Source: Candidatus Koribacter versatilis Ellin345
GTDB lineage: Bacteria; Acidobacteriota; Terriglobia; Terriglobales; Acidobacteriaceae
Length of the DNA: 64,000 nucleotides
Direction: 5' to 3'
NCBI RefSeq assembly: GCF_000014005.1
Contig: NC_008009.1
Span: 1 to 64,000 of the forward strand
Below, piece after piece: positions 43,956-52,836 of the stretch; the stretch's first letter is position 1; each line of letters starts with the position of its first letter. The translations under genes and the position numbers were made by a program. The notes below the pieces were generated by a model that made no database searches, was not told the DNA's origin, and saw only the letters and a program-made list of their open reading frames with translations.

Positions 43956-46505
43956 TCACGCCTTTTCCAACTGCGCGAACTTCTCCACCAGTTTTTTCAA
44001 GCCGAACCTTGGAAATTGTACCGTAATCTTGGCTTCTTCCCCTTCGCCCTCGCGCTGATACACCGTCCCCTCCCCATACTTGGGGTGTTTCACCTTCTGT
44101 CCCGGACGGAACCCGCGCTTCCCATGCGGCTCTTCCATCGGCACGCTCGGACGATTGAATTTCTTCCCGCGCGACGCGAAAAACTCCGCAATGTTGTCGA
44201 TCGAGTTGTATGTCGAGCCGCCGCCATAGCTCGTCTTCTGCTTCGTCCGTCCATATTGCGGACGCTGATCTTCGTTCTCGTAGTCGTAATGCGTGCTGTA
44301 CGAGTCATCGCCGAACACCGGCGTTTTCTTCTGCGGCGACCCGATGTCTTCAAACAACTGCGGTGGCACTTCGCTCAGGAACCGCGAAGCCGTACTCGCA
44401 TCCGGCATGTCGGTCCCATACCGTCGCCGATACCGCGCCCGGCTCAACACAAGGATGCGCATCGCCCGCGTCATTCCGACATAACAAAGCCGCCGCTCTT
44501 CCTCAACTTCATCCGGGTTCATCAGCGTCCGCGAGCTCGGAAACAGCCCTTCTTCCATGCCGACGATGAACACCAGCGGAAATTCCAGCCCCTTCGCCGC
44601 GTGCATCGTCATTAGCGTGACCTGCGCACCGGCTTCAATGTCGTCGGTGTCCGCCACCAGCGCGGCGTGGTCGAGGAAATCCGCAATCGTTTCTCCGCGA
44701 TCCCGCGAGTCCATCGCCGCATTCACCAATTCGCGAAGGTTCTCAATCCGCGCCAGCGACTCCGGAGTGTCTTCCGCCTCCAACTGCTTGATGTATCCCG
44801 TGCGATCGATCAAGAACTTCAGCACCTCGGAAACGTTCGCGTTCTCACCGGGCGAGCGGAAGCCCTCGACCTTCTCCGGAGCCGCTTCTTCCGCCGTGCC
44901 CAGGGCCTCCGGCGAAAACTCCTCCGCGTCCGGCTCCAGTTCTCCGAAGTCGAACGCCATGTTGTCTTGCAGATCTTCGTCTGCAATCTCCGGTTCGGCC
45001 GCGTCACTTTCTTCGGGCTTTGATACCTGTGCCGTCTCCACCAGTCGCTCTTCGAACTTCCCGTAGAGCATGGCGCGCGCATCCTGAATAAGTTCGCGGA
45101 AGCCCTTCAGCGCCGCGCACGCCCGTGGCTGCATTAGTCGCTGTTCCACGATGTGCCCCAACGCATCCCACAACGGAAGGTTGGTCTCCAGCGCAATCCG
45201 CTCAATCTGCTCGACGGTCGTCTTCCCGATCCCACGCGTCGGCGTATTAATCGTCCGCAGCAGCGCCACCGAGTCGCTCGGGTTCTGGATCAGCTTCAGA
45301 TAGCTGATCATGTCCTTGATTTCGGCGCGCTCGTAGAAGCTGAAGCCCCCGACCACGTTGTACTTGATGCCATAGCGCCGCATCGCTTCTTCAAATAATC
45401 GCGACTGCGAGTTGGTGCGATAGAGCACCGCCGCGCGCTTCGGCTCATCGTCTTCATCGTGCGCGATCATCAGGTACTTGTTGATGTAGTCGGCCACAAA
45501 CAGCGACTCGTTCTCGCCGTCCGGCGCCTCGTAATACCCGACCTTCGCGCCACCCATGCGCTCGGTCCACAGGTTCTTGCCCTTCCGCTTCAGGTTGTTC
45601 TTCACCACTGCCGACGCCGCTTCCAGAATGTTCTGCGTCGAACGGTAGTTCTGCTCAAGCCTTACGATCTTGGCCTCGGGGAAATCCTGCTCGAACTCGA
45701 GAATGTTGCGGATGTCCGCCCCGCGCCACGAGTAGATCGACTGGTCCTCATCGCCCACCGCGCACACGTTGTGCAGCGTTCCCGCCAGCGCCCGCATGAT
45801 CTCGTACTGCGGACGGTTGGTGTCCTGGTACTCATCAATCAGCACGTACTGGAACCGCCGGTTGTAGCGCTCGCGCACCTCGGTCGAGGTCTTCAGCAGC
45901 TTGTTGGTCATCAGCAGCAGGTCGTCGAAGTCGAGCGCATTCGCTTTCGCCAGCTCCGATTCGTACACCTTGTAGATCTGCGCGATCCGCTCCACCTTCG
46001 GATCGCCGGATTGCAGGTACACCTCCTGCGGATCCAGCAGATGGTTCTTCGCATGCGAAATCCGCGAGAGCACGTTGCGCACCGTGAGCTGCTTATCGTC
46101 GATCCCCAGCCGCTTCATCGCCGACTTCACCAGCGACTGCTGGTCGCTCTCGTCGTAAATCGCGAAATCTTTCCGGTAGCCCTTTCCGTTGATCTGCAGT
46201 GCCTCGATATCGCGCCGCAGCACCCGCACGCAAAACGAGTGGAACGTCGAAATCACCGGCTTGGCCAGCGTCCGCCCACCTACCAGGTGTTCCACGCGCT
46301 CCTGCATCTCGGCGGCAGCCTTGTTGGTAAACGTCATCGCCAGGATGGAGTCCGGCGACACCCCAACCTTCTCGATCAGGTAGGCAATCCGGTAGGTGAT
46401 AACCCGCGTCTTGCCGCTCCCCGCGCCTGCGAGAATCAACACCGGTCCATGGACGGTTTCCACCGCCTCGCGCTGCTGGGGATTCAGTTTTTCGAGGAAC
46501 TGCAA
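43956..46505 (-). CDS. UvrD/PcrA-type superfamily 1 DNA helicase
   Basis: A 3'-5' SF1A helicase used in repair and replication restart. Walker A is AGAGSGKTR at 26-34; further motifs are TFTNKAAAEM, IDEYQDTN (II), VGDEDQSIYSWRGAD (III), VRLEQNYRS (IV) and MTMHAAKGLEFPLVF and YVGMTRA (V-VI). An acidic insertion (about 515-570) is variable. The C-terminal region (FRPGQKVKHPKYGEGTV) is the PcrA/UvrD RNA-polymerase-binding Tudor-like domain. TTG 46505 with AAGGA upstream is the likely start, giving 849 residues. PcrA and UvrD cannot be told apart here. Confidence 0.93.
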   Translation of the reverse strand: MQFLEKLNPQQREAVETVHGPVLILAGAGSGKTRVITYRIAYLIEKVGVSPDSILAMTFTNKAAAEMQERVEHLVGGRTLAKPVISTFHSFCVRVLRRDIEALQINGKGYRKDFAIYDESDQQSLVKSAMKRLGIDDKQLTVRNVLSRISHAKNHLLDPQEVYLQSGDPKVERIAQIYKVYESELAKANALDFDDLLLMTNKLLKTSTEVRERYNRRFQYVLIDEYQDTNRPQYEIMRALAGTLHNVCAVGDEDQSIYSWRGADIRNILEFEQDFPEAKIVRLEQNYRSTQNILEAASAVVKNNLKRKGKNLWTERMGGAKVGYYEAPDGENESLFVADYINKYLMIAHDEDDEPKRAAVLYRTNSQSRLFEEAMRRYGIKYNVVGGFSFYERAEIKDMISYLKLIQNPSDSVALLRTINTPTRGIGKTTVEQIERIALETNLPLWDALGHIVEQRLMQPRACAALKGFRELIQDARAMLYGKFEERLVETAQVSKPEESDAAEPEIADEDLQDNMAFDFGELEPDAEEFSPEALGTAEEAAPEKVEGFRSPGENANVSEVLKFLIDRTGYIKQLEAEDTPESLARIENLRELVNAAMDSRDRGETIADFLDHAALVADTDDIEAGAQVTLMTMHAAKGLEFPLVFIVGMEEGLFPSSRTLMNPDEVEEERRLCYVGMTRAMRILVLSRARYRRRYGTDMPDASTASRFLSEVPPQLFEDIGSPQKKTPVFGDDSYSTHYDYENEDQRPQYGRTKQKTSYGGGSTYNSIDNIAEFFASRGKKFNRPSVPMEEPHGKRGFRPGQKVKHPKYGEGTVYQREGEGEEAKITVQFPRFGLKKLVEKFAQLEKA

Positions 46506-46595
46506 CGGGATTTCCTTCGTCGTGGCCTAAACTCAATTGTAACGTGCGACAGAGCGGCAGAGAGAGGTACACTCGCGCGGAGGCATCGGAAAGAT

Positions 46596-46843
46596 ATGGC
46601 AAACCTGGATGGCGCGAAAGTAATTATCGCTCTCTTAGTAGCGGTATTTGTGGTTTGGATCTGGGGCAACATCGCGCAGAGGGCGGGTATTCCCGCTGGC
46701 TCAGCGTTCTAGCGGTGGTTCCAATCGTGAATCTCCTCGCCCTCGTCTGGTTTGCCTTCGACGAATGGCCAATTGCAGTAGAGCTTGGAAAATTGCGAGC
46801 AGAAAAATCTATGCGTGAGACCGCGGGCAGCCGATTGAGGTGA
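46596..46843 (+). pseudogene. Small membrane protein broken by a one-base deletion
   Basis: From ATG 46596 the frame reads MANLDGAKVIIALLVAVFV, then WIWGNIAQRAG, and stops at 46712 after a change of character. The other frame continues in step from the same point with YSRWLSVLAVVPIVNLLALVWFAF and DEWPIAVELG to 46843. A single missing G in the GGG at 46685-46687 would join them into an 82-residue, two-TM protein of a familiar small-membrane type. This is a real frameshift or a sequencing error. It is divergent from the helicase. Confidence 0.7.
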
Positions 46844-46846
46844 AGC

Positions 46847-47590
46847 TCACTTCGTCGTGCAGTCCACCATCTCTCCCGGCGTGAAATCCCACTCCACCTT
46901 CCGAGCACTTCTTAACGCCGCGCTCGAATCCTTCACCAGCCGTCGATGCTCAAGATCCAGCCTGAGAAATTCATCTCTCGGTGGCTCCGTGTGAAACGTG
47001 AAGAAATATCCGCGCTCATCCTTGTAGAACTCCCCGATCTCGCCGCTATCTTTGAGCGCTTTCTCGTCGAGAACCATAGACCGGGTGGCCACATCCACGA
47101 CTGCCAGTCCGGTGTCGTCGCGCATATGTAAGCCAATTAGGTAACGCTTGTCCTCTGTCTGGAAATAAAGCCCACCCGGCAGGTTCGCCACCTTCCCATC
47201 GCCCGAGATGACGATCATCCGCCCGTCGTAGTCGCCTTCTTTCATGATGACGAGCGCATCGGGGATAGGCTGCCGTAGCGGAAGAAACAGGCCAAAGCTG
47301 AAGCCGCCGGGATCAATTGCTAAGAACGAAAGTCGCGTCACGACCGCTTCGTCGCGCCGCACCTCAATAAAGGCATTGCAATCGGCGGGTGCGCCGACGA
47401 AGTTGCGCGCACGCGCCTGGATCACGCGCACCGACGCTGATTCGAGTGGGAACTCCCTCCGCGTGACGATGTATAGATTGCGCGGATATTTGGCGGGATT
47501 GAATGAGGCAGTTTCCTGAACCTTCTCCTGCGCCTCCCCCATTGCGAGCAGCGCGCAAATTGCTAGAGCGACAGCAAACCATCGCTTCAT
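46847..47590 (-). CDS. Secreted protein of unknown function
   Basis: The signal peptide (MKRWFAVALAICALLAMGEAQ) is followed by about 225 residues without recognised family. The sequence alternates beta-like segments with charged loops (RRDEAVVTRLSFLAID, RYLIGLHMRDDTGLAVVD and GEIGEFYKDERGYFF). ATG 47590 starts the signal peptide; an in-frame upstream start at 47653 adds polar residues. It is downstream of, and close to, the DUF971 gene (4-base gap) and may be cotranscribed. Confidence 0.62.
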   Translation of the reverse strand: MKRWFAVALAICALLAMGEAQEKVQETASFNPAKYPRNLYIVTRREFPLESASVRVIQARARNFVGAPADCNAFIEVRRDEAVVTRLSFLAIDPGGFSFGLFLPLRQPIPDALVIMKEGDYDGRMIVISGDGKVANLPGGLYFQTEDKRYLIGLHMRDDTGLAVVDVATRSMVLDEKALKDSGEIGEFYKDERGYFFTFHTEPPRDEFLRLDLEHRRLVKDSSAALRSARKVEWDFTPGEMVDCTTK

Positions 47591-47594
47591 AAGC

Positions 47595-48005
47595 TCAGTT
47601 CGGCTTCCCCTCGCCCTCATCCACTGCTTCGCCTTGCGCCACTGCCGCCGCATCCCGCTTCATCTTGCACTCCGGACACGTGCAGTTCTCCCGCAGATAC
47701 TCCCACGAGTAAATCCCATGCTGGTGCCCATCGTTCCACGTAAAGCGGATCGCATACTTCCCCACCGCCTCGGCTTCCGTGGGCCGTGCCAGCGCTTTGA
47801 ACATCGGCAGCGCCCCGGCAATTGCCTTCAGCGGATCGCCTGGCTTGCGCCCTTCTTTTTCTCGTTCTTCAATACACAACGCACACGGGCAAGCATCGCG
47901 CAGCCAGGGGAAGGTGTAAGCCGAGCGGTGCCCGTCCTTCCACTCGATTTCCATCCCCGTGCCTTCGGTCTTATGCACTTTGACCGACTTCGGATCAGCA
48001 CTCAT
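47595..48005 (-). CDS. DUF971 domain protein
   Basis: A 136-residue cytoplasmic protein. The DUF971 pattern is clear: GTGMEIEWKDGHRSAYTFPWLRD, then CPCALC and KYAIRFTWNDGHQHGIYSWEYLREN. It also has a CTCPEC pair after the core. DUF971 is related to the N-terminal domain of gamma-butyrobetaine hydroxylase and is often found with Mrp/ApbC iron-sulfur proteins. The start is ATG 48005; the ORF further upstream (to 48215) is an antisense shadow of the deacetylase gene. Confidence 0.82.
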   Translation of the reverse strand: MSADPKSVKVHKTEGTGMEIEWKDGHRSAYTFPWLRDACPCALCIEEREKEGRKPGDPLKAIAGALPMFKALARPTEAEAVGKYAIRFTWNDGHQHGIYSWEYLRENCTCPECKMKRDAAAVAQGEAVDEGEGKPN

Positions 48006-48025
48006 ACCTCTAGTATCGCAGACGC

Positions 48026-48958
48026 TCACAAACCGAGCGCATCCATCTTTGGGTTCTCGTACACGTCGTCCTCGCCCGGATACCGCAGCTCCGCGTCGAA
48101 CTTCCCCGTCTCTTTCGCCAGCGCCCAGATCAAGCTCTCGCCGCAAGGCAAAATGTCCGGCTGCCGGTCGTACACCGGATCGGCAAACGCCTTCGCCGCA
48201 TCCACCGGCTCCCATCCCTTGCCCTTGAATTGAGCAATCAAATCCGGCAAGAACATCGCATTCATCGGCGAATGATGGAGCAATACCGTGTGCGCGGGAC
48301 TCCGTCCTAACACGCGCTGTGCCAGCGAATCGTAATACTGCGCGCGGTCCCAGATGTGTTGCAGATAGAAGTCGCGATACGGCCGCAGGTCGGCCTTCGC
48401 ATCTTTCTCATACCGCTTGCGCATGCGCCCATCAATCGCCCAATCCGAAGCATCCACGGTCGCCCGCCCAATCCTGTATCCATGCTCCTTCAAAAACGCG
48501 CGCATCCCGTCGCGCTTCTCTTTCGTGTTCCCCTCTTTAAAAAACGGAAACCGAAACAGCTTCTGAAACTGCGAGTACCTCTCCACCAGCGGCTCGTTCT
48601 TCAACAGATCCGCCTCAAACCCCGCCAGCGTCACCTTCTTCGAATCGAAGAACAAGTGCGAATACGAGTGGCTCCCGATCAAATGCCCCGCATCGTTCCA
48701 CTTCGCCACCAGCTTGCGCCCATCCTCGCTGTCCACGCGCATCCCGGTCACGAACAAAGCCGCCTTCACGTTGGCCTTATCCAGCGCGGCGAGCAGGTTG
48801 TCATTCACCTGCTGCCAGGTCAGCCCGGGGCCGCTGTCAGTTTTCGGATCGTCAAACGTAAACGCAATCTGCCGCGCACGCTCTTCAGCAAACGCATCTC
48901 CCGCTGCTGCGCACGCCACTGCCGCCACCAAGCTCCCAAGAAACTCTCGACGCCTCAT
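48026..48958 (-). CDS. Polysaccharide deacetylase family protein with Tat-type signal
   Basis: The N-terminus MRRREFLGSLVAAVACAAAG has the twin-arginine motif RRREFLG, so the protein is probably exported folded. The NodB-type fold shows TFDDPKT (catalytic Asp) and SHSYSHLFF (metal His pair). A later active-site loop is seen at VDASDW. It probably removes acyl groups from N-acetyl sugars of cell wall or exopolysaccharide. ATG 48958 gives 310 residues. It lies on the same strand as DUF971, 20 bases upstream of it. Confidence 0.8.
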   Translation of the reverse strand: MRRREFLGSLVAAVACAAAGDAFAEERARQIAFTFDDPKTDSGPGLTWQQVNDNLLAALDKANVKAALFVTGMRVDSEDGRKLVAKWNDAGHLIGSHSYSHLFFDSKKVTLAGFEADLLKNEPLVERYSQFQKLFRFPFFKEGNTKEKRDGMRAFLKEHGYRIGRATVDASDWAIDGRMRKRYEKDAKADLRPYRDFYLQHIWDRAQYYDSLAQRVLGRSPAHTVLLHHSPMNAMFLPDLIAQFKGKGWEPVDAAKAFADPVYDRQPDILPCGESLIWALAKETGKFDAELRYPGEDDVYENPKMDALGL

Positions 48959-49042
48959 CCCCGCAGCATACCCCCAATTCCCTTCGTGCAACCTTCATGC
49001 CCTTCGTGTTCAAAGATTTTGGCTGTGATTAAATAGAACGGC

Positions 49043-50599
49043 ATGTCAGACAAGAAGGTCCGGGCCCGGTTCGCGCCCTCGCCGACCGGGCAATTACATG
49101 TCGGGAACGCCCGCACCGCGCTCTTCAACTGGCTCTTCGCGCGCCAGCAGGGCGGCACCATGATCCTGCGCATTGAAGACACCGACCTCGAACGCAGCGA
49201 AGCCCGCTACGAGCAGCAGCTTCTCGACGACCTCAAGTGGATGGGCATCAACTGGGACGAAGGCCCCGACGTTGGTGGCCCGTTTCCACCCTATCGCCAG
49301 TCCGACAAGATCGACGTCTATCGCGAGCATGCCGAGCGCCTCGTCGCCGAGGGCAAGGCCTACTACTGCTTCTGCTCCCAGGCCGATCTTGACGCCTATC
49401 GCGAGCAGGCCCTCAAAGACCATCGTCCGCCGATCTACCCCGGAACCTGCCGCAGCGTCGACCCCGCCGAGGCCAAACGCCGCCGCGATTCCGGCGAGGC
49501 TGGCGCCATCCGGCTCCGCATTCCCGAGCGCCCCATCCGCTTCCACGATATAGTTCACGGCGACGTCGAGTTCTCCAACGAAGTCGTCAGCGACCCGATC
49601 ATTCTGCGTTCCAGCGGCGTGCCGGTATACAACTACGTAGTAGTCGTTGACGACGCCGAGATGCAGATCACGCACGTCATCCGCGGCGACGACCACCTCT
49701 CCAACACGCCCAAGCAGGTCGCGCTCTACGAAGCTCTCGGCTGGGCAGTGCCCGAGTTCGCGCACCTCTCCACCATCCTCGGTCCCGATCGCGAGCGCCT
49801 TTCCAAGCGCCACGGCGCAACGTCGATCGCCACCTTCCGCGAGATGGGCGTCCTCCCCGAAGCTTTGGTGAATTACATCGCGCTGCTCGGCTGGGCGCCA
49901 ACGGGCGGCACTCGCGAAATCTTCCGCCCGGAAGAGTTGGTCAAAGAGTTCGATCTGCGTCGCGTCACGCCATCGCCGGCCATCTTCGACTTCGAGAAGC
50001 TCTACTGGCTCAACCGCCACTACATCAAGGAAGCCGCGACGTATCGCATCGCGAAACTCGCGCGCCATTATTGGGACCGCATGATGATCGACAAGATCGC
50101 CCATCGTGTCGGCATGCCCAAACTCGATCCCATCCACGTCGCACAGTGGGGCGCCTCCAACGAAGTGGACGAGTGGCTCAGTAAAGTCACCGCCCTCGTC
50201 GTCCCCTCAGTCAACAAGCTCGACGAGCTCCCTGAGCGCGGCAAAGTCTTCTTCGACTACGACGCCGCAGCCGCCCTCGCCAATCCCGACAACGCCGAAG
50301 TCCTGGCCGCGCCGAAGACCACCGACGTCCTCGCGGCCTTCACCACTCGCATTGCGAATGAATCAGCGCCGCTAACCGCCGAGCGCTTCAAAGCCATCGT
50401 CAACGAGGTGAAAACCGAAACCGGCGTGAAAGGTAAAGACCTCTTTCACCCCATTCGCATTGCGGTCACAGGCACCCACAGCGGTCCCGAGTTCGACAAG
50501 TTAGTTCCGCTAATCGAAGAAGGCGCATCGCTCAACCTTCCGATCGCAGTGAAGAGTGTGAAAGAGCGTGTAGCCGAATTCGCAAGCGCCCGCAATTAA
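49043..50599 (+). CDS. gltX: Glutamyl-tRNA synthetase
   Basis: GltX charges tRNA with glutamate. The class I HIGH box is [14 protein letters not shown] at 12-25, a Cys pair region lies near [13 protein letters not shown], and the KMSKS-like loop is ERLSKRHG near 250-257. The anticodon-binding C-terminal half is complete. At 518 residues the length is normal. Whether it is discriminating (Glu only) or non-discriminating (Glu and Gln) cannot be read. It stands alone after the divergent deacetylase. Confidence 0.96.
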
Positions 50600-50720
50600 T
50601 TCGGTTGTGATTCTTGGTTTGTATCAGGGCACGACTTCAGTCGTGCCGATTCGCAGATGCCGCCGATAATTCGGTCGCGATTCTTGGTTTGTATCAGGGC
50701 ACGACTTCGGTCGTGCCGAT
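50597..50720. repeat. Two 54-bp direct repeats, each with an 8-bp hairpin
   Basis: Copies at 50597-50650 and 50667-50720 differ at three positions. Each contains GGCACGAC and GTCGTGCC around a TTCA or TTCG loop. The first begins at the gltX stop codon TAA. Period is 70 bases. No T-run follows, so terminator function is doubtful. Confidence 0.8.
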
Positions 50721-50801
50721 CAGACCACGCGATGAGCGGGCTTTAGCCCCTGCGAATGCCTCGCGCCCAGCCCACACTGATGCGCCAATCTCCAACACTA
50801 T

Positions 50802-50838
50802 CTCCTGTCATCCTGAGCGAACCGAAGGATCTGCTGTT
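50802..50838 (+). repeat. Dispersed repeat, CTGTCATCCTGAG type
   Basis: Contains CTCCTGTCATCCTGAGCG and GAAGGATCTGCTGT, matching the copy at 43891-43932 in both ends. The gap 50600-50852 otherwise holds the direct repeats above and a GGGCTTTAGCCC hairpin near 50738 but no gene. Confidence 0.6.
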
Positions 50839-50852
50839 CGCCGGCCCGAGCA

Positions 50853-51200
50853 CTACAGCGGCTTCAGCACTACCACCCAAGCATCCTTCGGTCCCTTCGC
50901 ATCCACCGTCACGTTGTACTCCGCATCGTGGAACACCGGCCGCGGCTTGTACAAAAACCACACCTCATACTCACCCGGTTCCAGGCTGTCGGCCTTGAAC
51001 TTCCCTTTGCTGTCGGTCTTCGTCGCGGCCACCAGCGATCGCCCGCCATACACTTCCACATCAATGTTGGGAATTGGCTCGCCGTTCTCGCGCTGCACCA
51101 CGCCCTGAATCCGCTTGAGCGAATGATCGATCTTCACCGGTTGCTGCGCAAAAGCGATCAACGTCGCGAACAGCATCGTCATCAGAACGATCCAACGCAT
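50853..51200 (-). CDS. Secreted CarboxypepD_reg-like protein (third of three)
   Basis: A 115-residue protein: signal peptide MRWIVLMTMLFATLIAFAQ followed by one carboxypeptidase-regulatory-like (Ig-type) domain (RIQGVVQRENGEPIPNIDVEVYG, DSKGKFKADSLEPGEYEVWF). It ends VVVLKPL. The ATG at 51200 overlaps the previous stop (TGATG). It is one of three paralog-like proteins in an overlapping operon. Function is unknown, but the fold usually binds partners or carbohydrate. Confidence 0.75.
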   Translation of the reverse strand: MRWIVLMTMLFATLIAFAQQPVKIDHSLKRIQGVVQRENGEPIPNIDVEVYGGRSLVAATKTDSKGKFKADSLEPGEYEVWFLYKPRPVFHDAEYNVTVDAKGPKDAWVVVLKPL

Positions 51201-51559
51201 CACTTGGCCGCCTGCATCGTCACAATCAACAGCTCTTTCGTTCCCTGGTCATCGACCTTCAGGTGATACAACGCCTTCTTGAAGCCCGCTTCCCGGACAT
51301 CCATGTCATACAGTCCCGGCGCGAGCAGCCTCATCACGAAGTGCCCATCCAGATGACTCGAAGTCGTCGCCATCACCGTTGACGATCCTTGCAACCGCAA
51401 CGCGATTAGCGCACCGGGCAACGGTTGCCCCTTCGCATCGCGCACAATGCCGTTGATCCCGCGGAGGTGCTGCACTTGCTTTACTTCCACCACATCCGAT
51501 TGCGCCCAAACGCTCGCGCAACCAGCCATTAACATCAGCCCAACCAATAAAGTCTTCAT
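51200..51559 (-). CDS. Secreted CarboxypepD_reg-like protein (second of three)
   Basis: A 119-residue protein with signal peptide (MKTLLVGLMLMAGCASVWAQ) and the same single domain: GINGIVRDAKGQPLPGALIALRLQ, DGHFVMRLLAPGLYDMDVREAG. The mature part ends TKELLIVTMQAAK. The gene overlaps both neighbours by a few bases, so the three proteins are made from one mRNA. The region between 51560 and 51886 in this frame is antisense shadow. Confidence 0.75.
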   Translation of the reverse strand: MKTLLVGLMLMAGCASVWAQSDVVEVKQVQHLRGINGIVRDAKGQPLPGALIALRLQGSSTVMATTSSHLDGHFVMRLLAPGLYDMDVREAGFKKALYHLKVDDQGTKELLIVTMQAAK

Positions 51560-51909
51560 TTGTACTTCAGCACCAGTTCCGGCGACGCGTGCTCTTCGGT
51601 CACCCGCACATGATAAAAATCGGCGATACCGTTGTGATGCACCTTGATGTTGAAGCGACCGTTCTTCACTGCCGGAAAGGCAAATCTCCCCTGCGCATCG
51701 GTCTTCGCTTCGCCCACGGTGTGCCCGTTCTCGCGGCGAATCACTTCCACGGTGACGCCCGTCACCGGTTCGCCCTTGTGGTTCTGGACCACGCCAAGAA
51801 TCTGTGGAACGCGCATCTCGTTCACATGCACCGCGAGTTGCTCCTCGGCGAATGCCGGAACAAGAAGAGTTAAGAAGAGAACACACAGCGCAGCGACTTG
51901 GCGGTTCAT
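51556..51909 (-). CDS. Secreted CarboxypepD_reg-like protein (first of three)
   Basis: A 117-residue protein with signal peptide (MNRQVAALCVLFLTLLVPAF) and the same domain: ILGVVQNHKGEPVTGVTVEV, DAQGRFAFPAVKNGRFNIKVHH. It ends ASPELVLKYK. It heads the three-gene set, which lies 20 bases downstream of the epimerase gene. The arrangement suggests tandem duplication followed by divergence. Confidence 0.75.
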   Translation of the reverse strand: MNRQVAALCVLFLTLLVPAFAEEQLAVHVNEMRVPQILGVVQNHKGEPVTGVTVEVIRRENGHTVGEAKTDAQGRFAFPAVKNGRFNIKVHHNGIADFYHVRVTEEHASPELVLKYK

Positions 51910-51929
51910 GAAGGCTCCGACGTAAAAGA

Positions 51930-52826
51930 TCAGTTCACCACATTGTGCAACGCTTCGCGCAAATCTGCATGTTGAAATTGGTAGCCGTAATCCAGCAAGC
52001 GTTTCGGCAACACACGCAACGACCCCAGCGCCGTCTCTTCCGCCGCTTCCTTCCCCATCGCAATGTGCAGCGCAAACCGCGGCACGGGAAACAATGTTGG
52101 CCGATGCAGCACCATACCCAAAACCTTCGTGAACGCAGCATTGGTCACCGGATACGGCCCCGTAAAATTCACCGGTCCGCTCACCTGCACGTTGTTCAGT
52201 GCAAACATCATCGCGCCCACAATGTCGTGGATCGAAATCCAGCTCCACCACTGCCGTCCACCGCTAAGTCTTCCACCAGCACCAAGTTTGAAGATCGGTA
52301 ACATCTGCGCCAGCGCTCCGCCATCTTTGCTCAGCACCACGCCAATCCGCGGATGCACCACGCGTACACCTGCATCTTTCGCCGATTGTGCCGCGCCTTC
52401 CCATGCCACGCAGATATCATGCAGAAATCCCGAGCCCGGCGCGCTCTCTTCGGTCAGCACCTCGTCGCCGCGGTTTCCGTAATACCCAATCGCCGACGCT
52501 GAAATCAGCACCGTCGGCTTTCCTGTCCGGCGAAACGCCTCCGCCACCGCATCGCTGATCGTCTTCGTTCCCGCCACACGGCTCTCATAGAGTTCTTTCT
52601 TCTCCTCTGGAGTCCACCTCGTAGCGACGTTCTTGCCCGCGAGATGAATCACTGCATCCGCACTTGCCAGCACCGCCGGATCCAGAGTTTTTCCCGGCGA
52701 CCATTGCACCTCGCGGGCCTTCGGTGTTCCGCGCACCAACGGCGTAACCGTATGACCCTCACTCCGCAGCCGCGCGCTTACCGCCCGTCCAATCAACCCC
52801 GTAGAACCCGTTACAAAAACGTTCAT
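51930..52826 (-). CDS. TIGR01777 family NAD-dependent epimerase (SDR39U1-like)
   Basis: The 298-residue protein has the extended-SDR start MNVFVTGSTGLIGRAVSARL, the midpiece VIHLAGKNVATRWT, SASAIGYYGNRGDE and a C-terminal DUF1731-like region (KRLLDYGYQFQHADLREAL). Family members are annotated as nucleotide-sugar epimerases, but the true substrate is not known. It lies ten bases after the S9 peptidase gene. Confidence 0.85.
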   Translation of the reverse strand: MNVFVTGSTGLIGRAVSARLRSEGHTVTPLVRGTPKAREVQWSPGKTLDPAVLASADAVIHLAGKNVATRWTPEEKKELYESRVAGTKTISDAVAEAFRRTGKPTVLISASAIGYYGNRGDEVLTEESAPGSGFLHDICVAWEGAAQSAKDAGVRVVHPRIGVVLSKDGGALAQMLPIFKLGAGGRLSGGRQWWSWISIHDIVGAMMFALNNVQVSGPVNFTGPYPVTNAAFTKVLGMVLHRPTLFPVPRFALHIAMGKEAAEETALGSLRVLPKRLLDYGYQFQHADLREALHNVVN

Positions 52827-52836
52827 CGCCTCCCCC

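Noticed and set aside
45459-46595. Long plus-strand ORF opposite the helicase
   Set aside because: Antisense shadow of uvrD/pcrA. Only its last 117 bases, from ATG 46596, encode a real protein segment.
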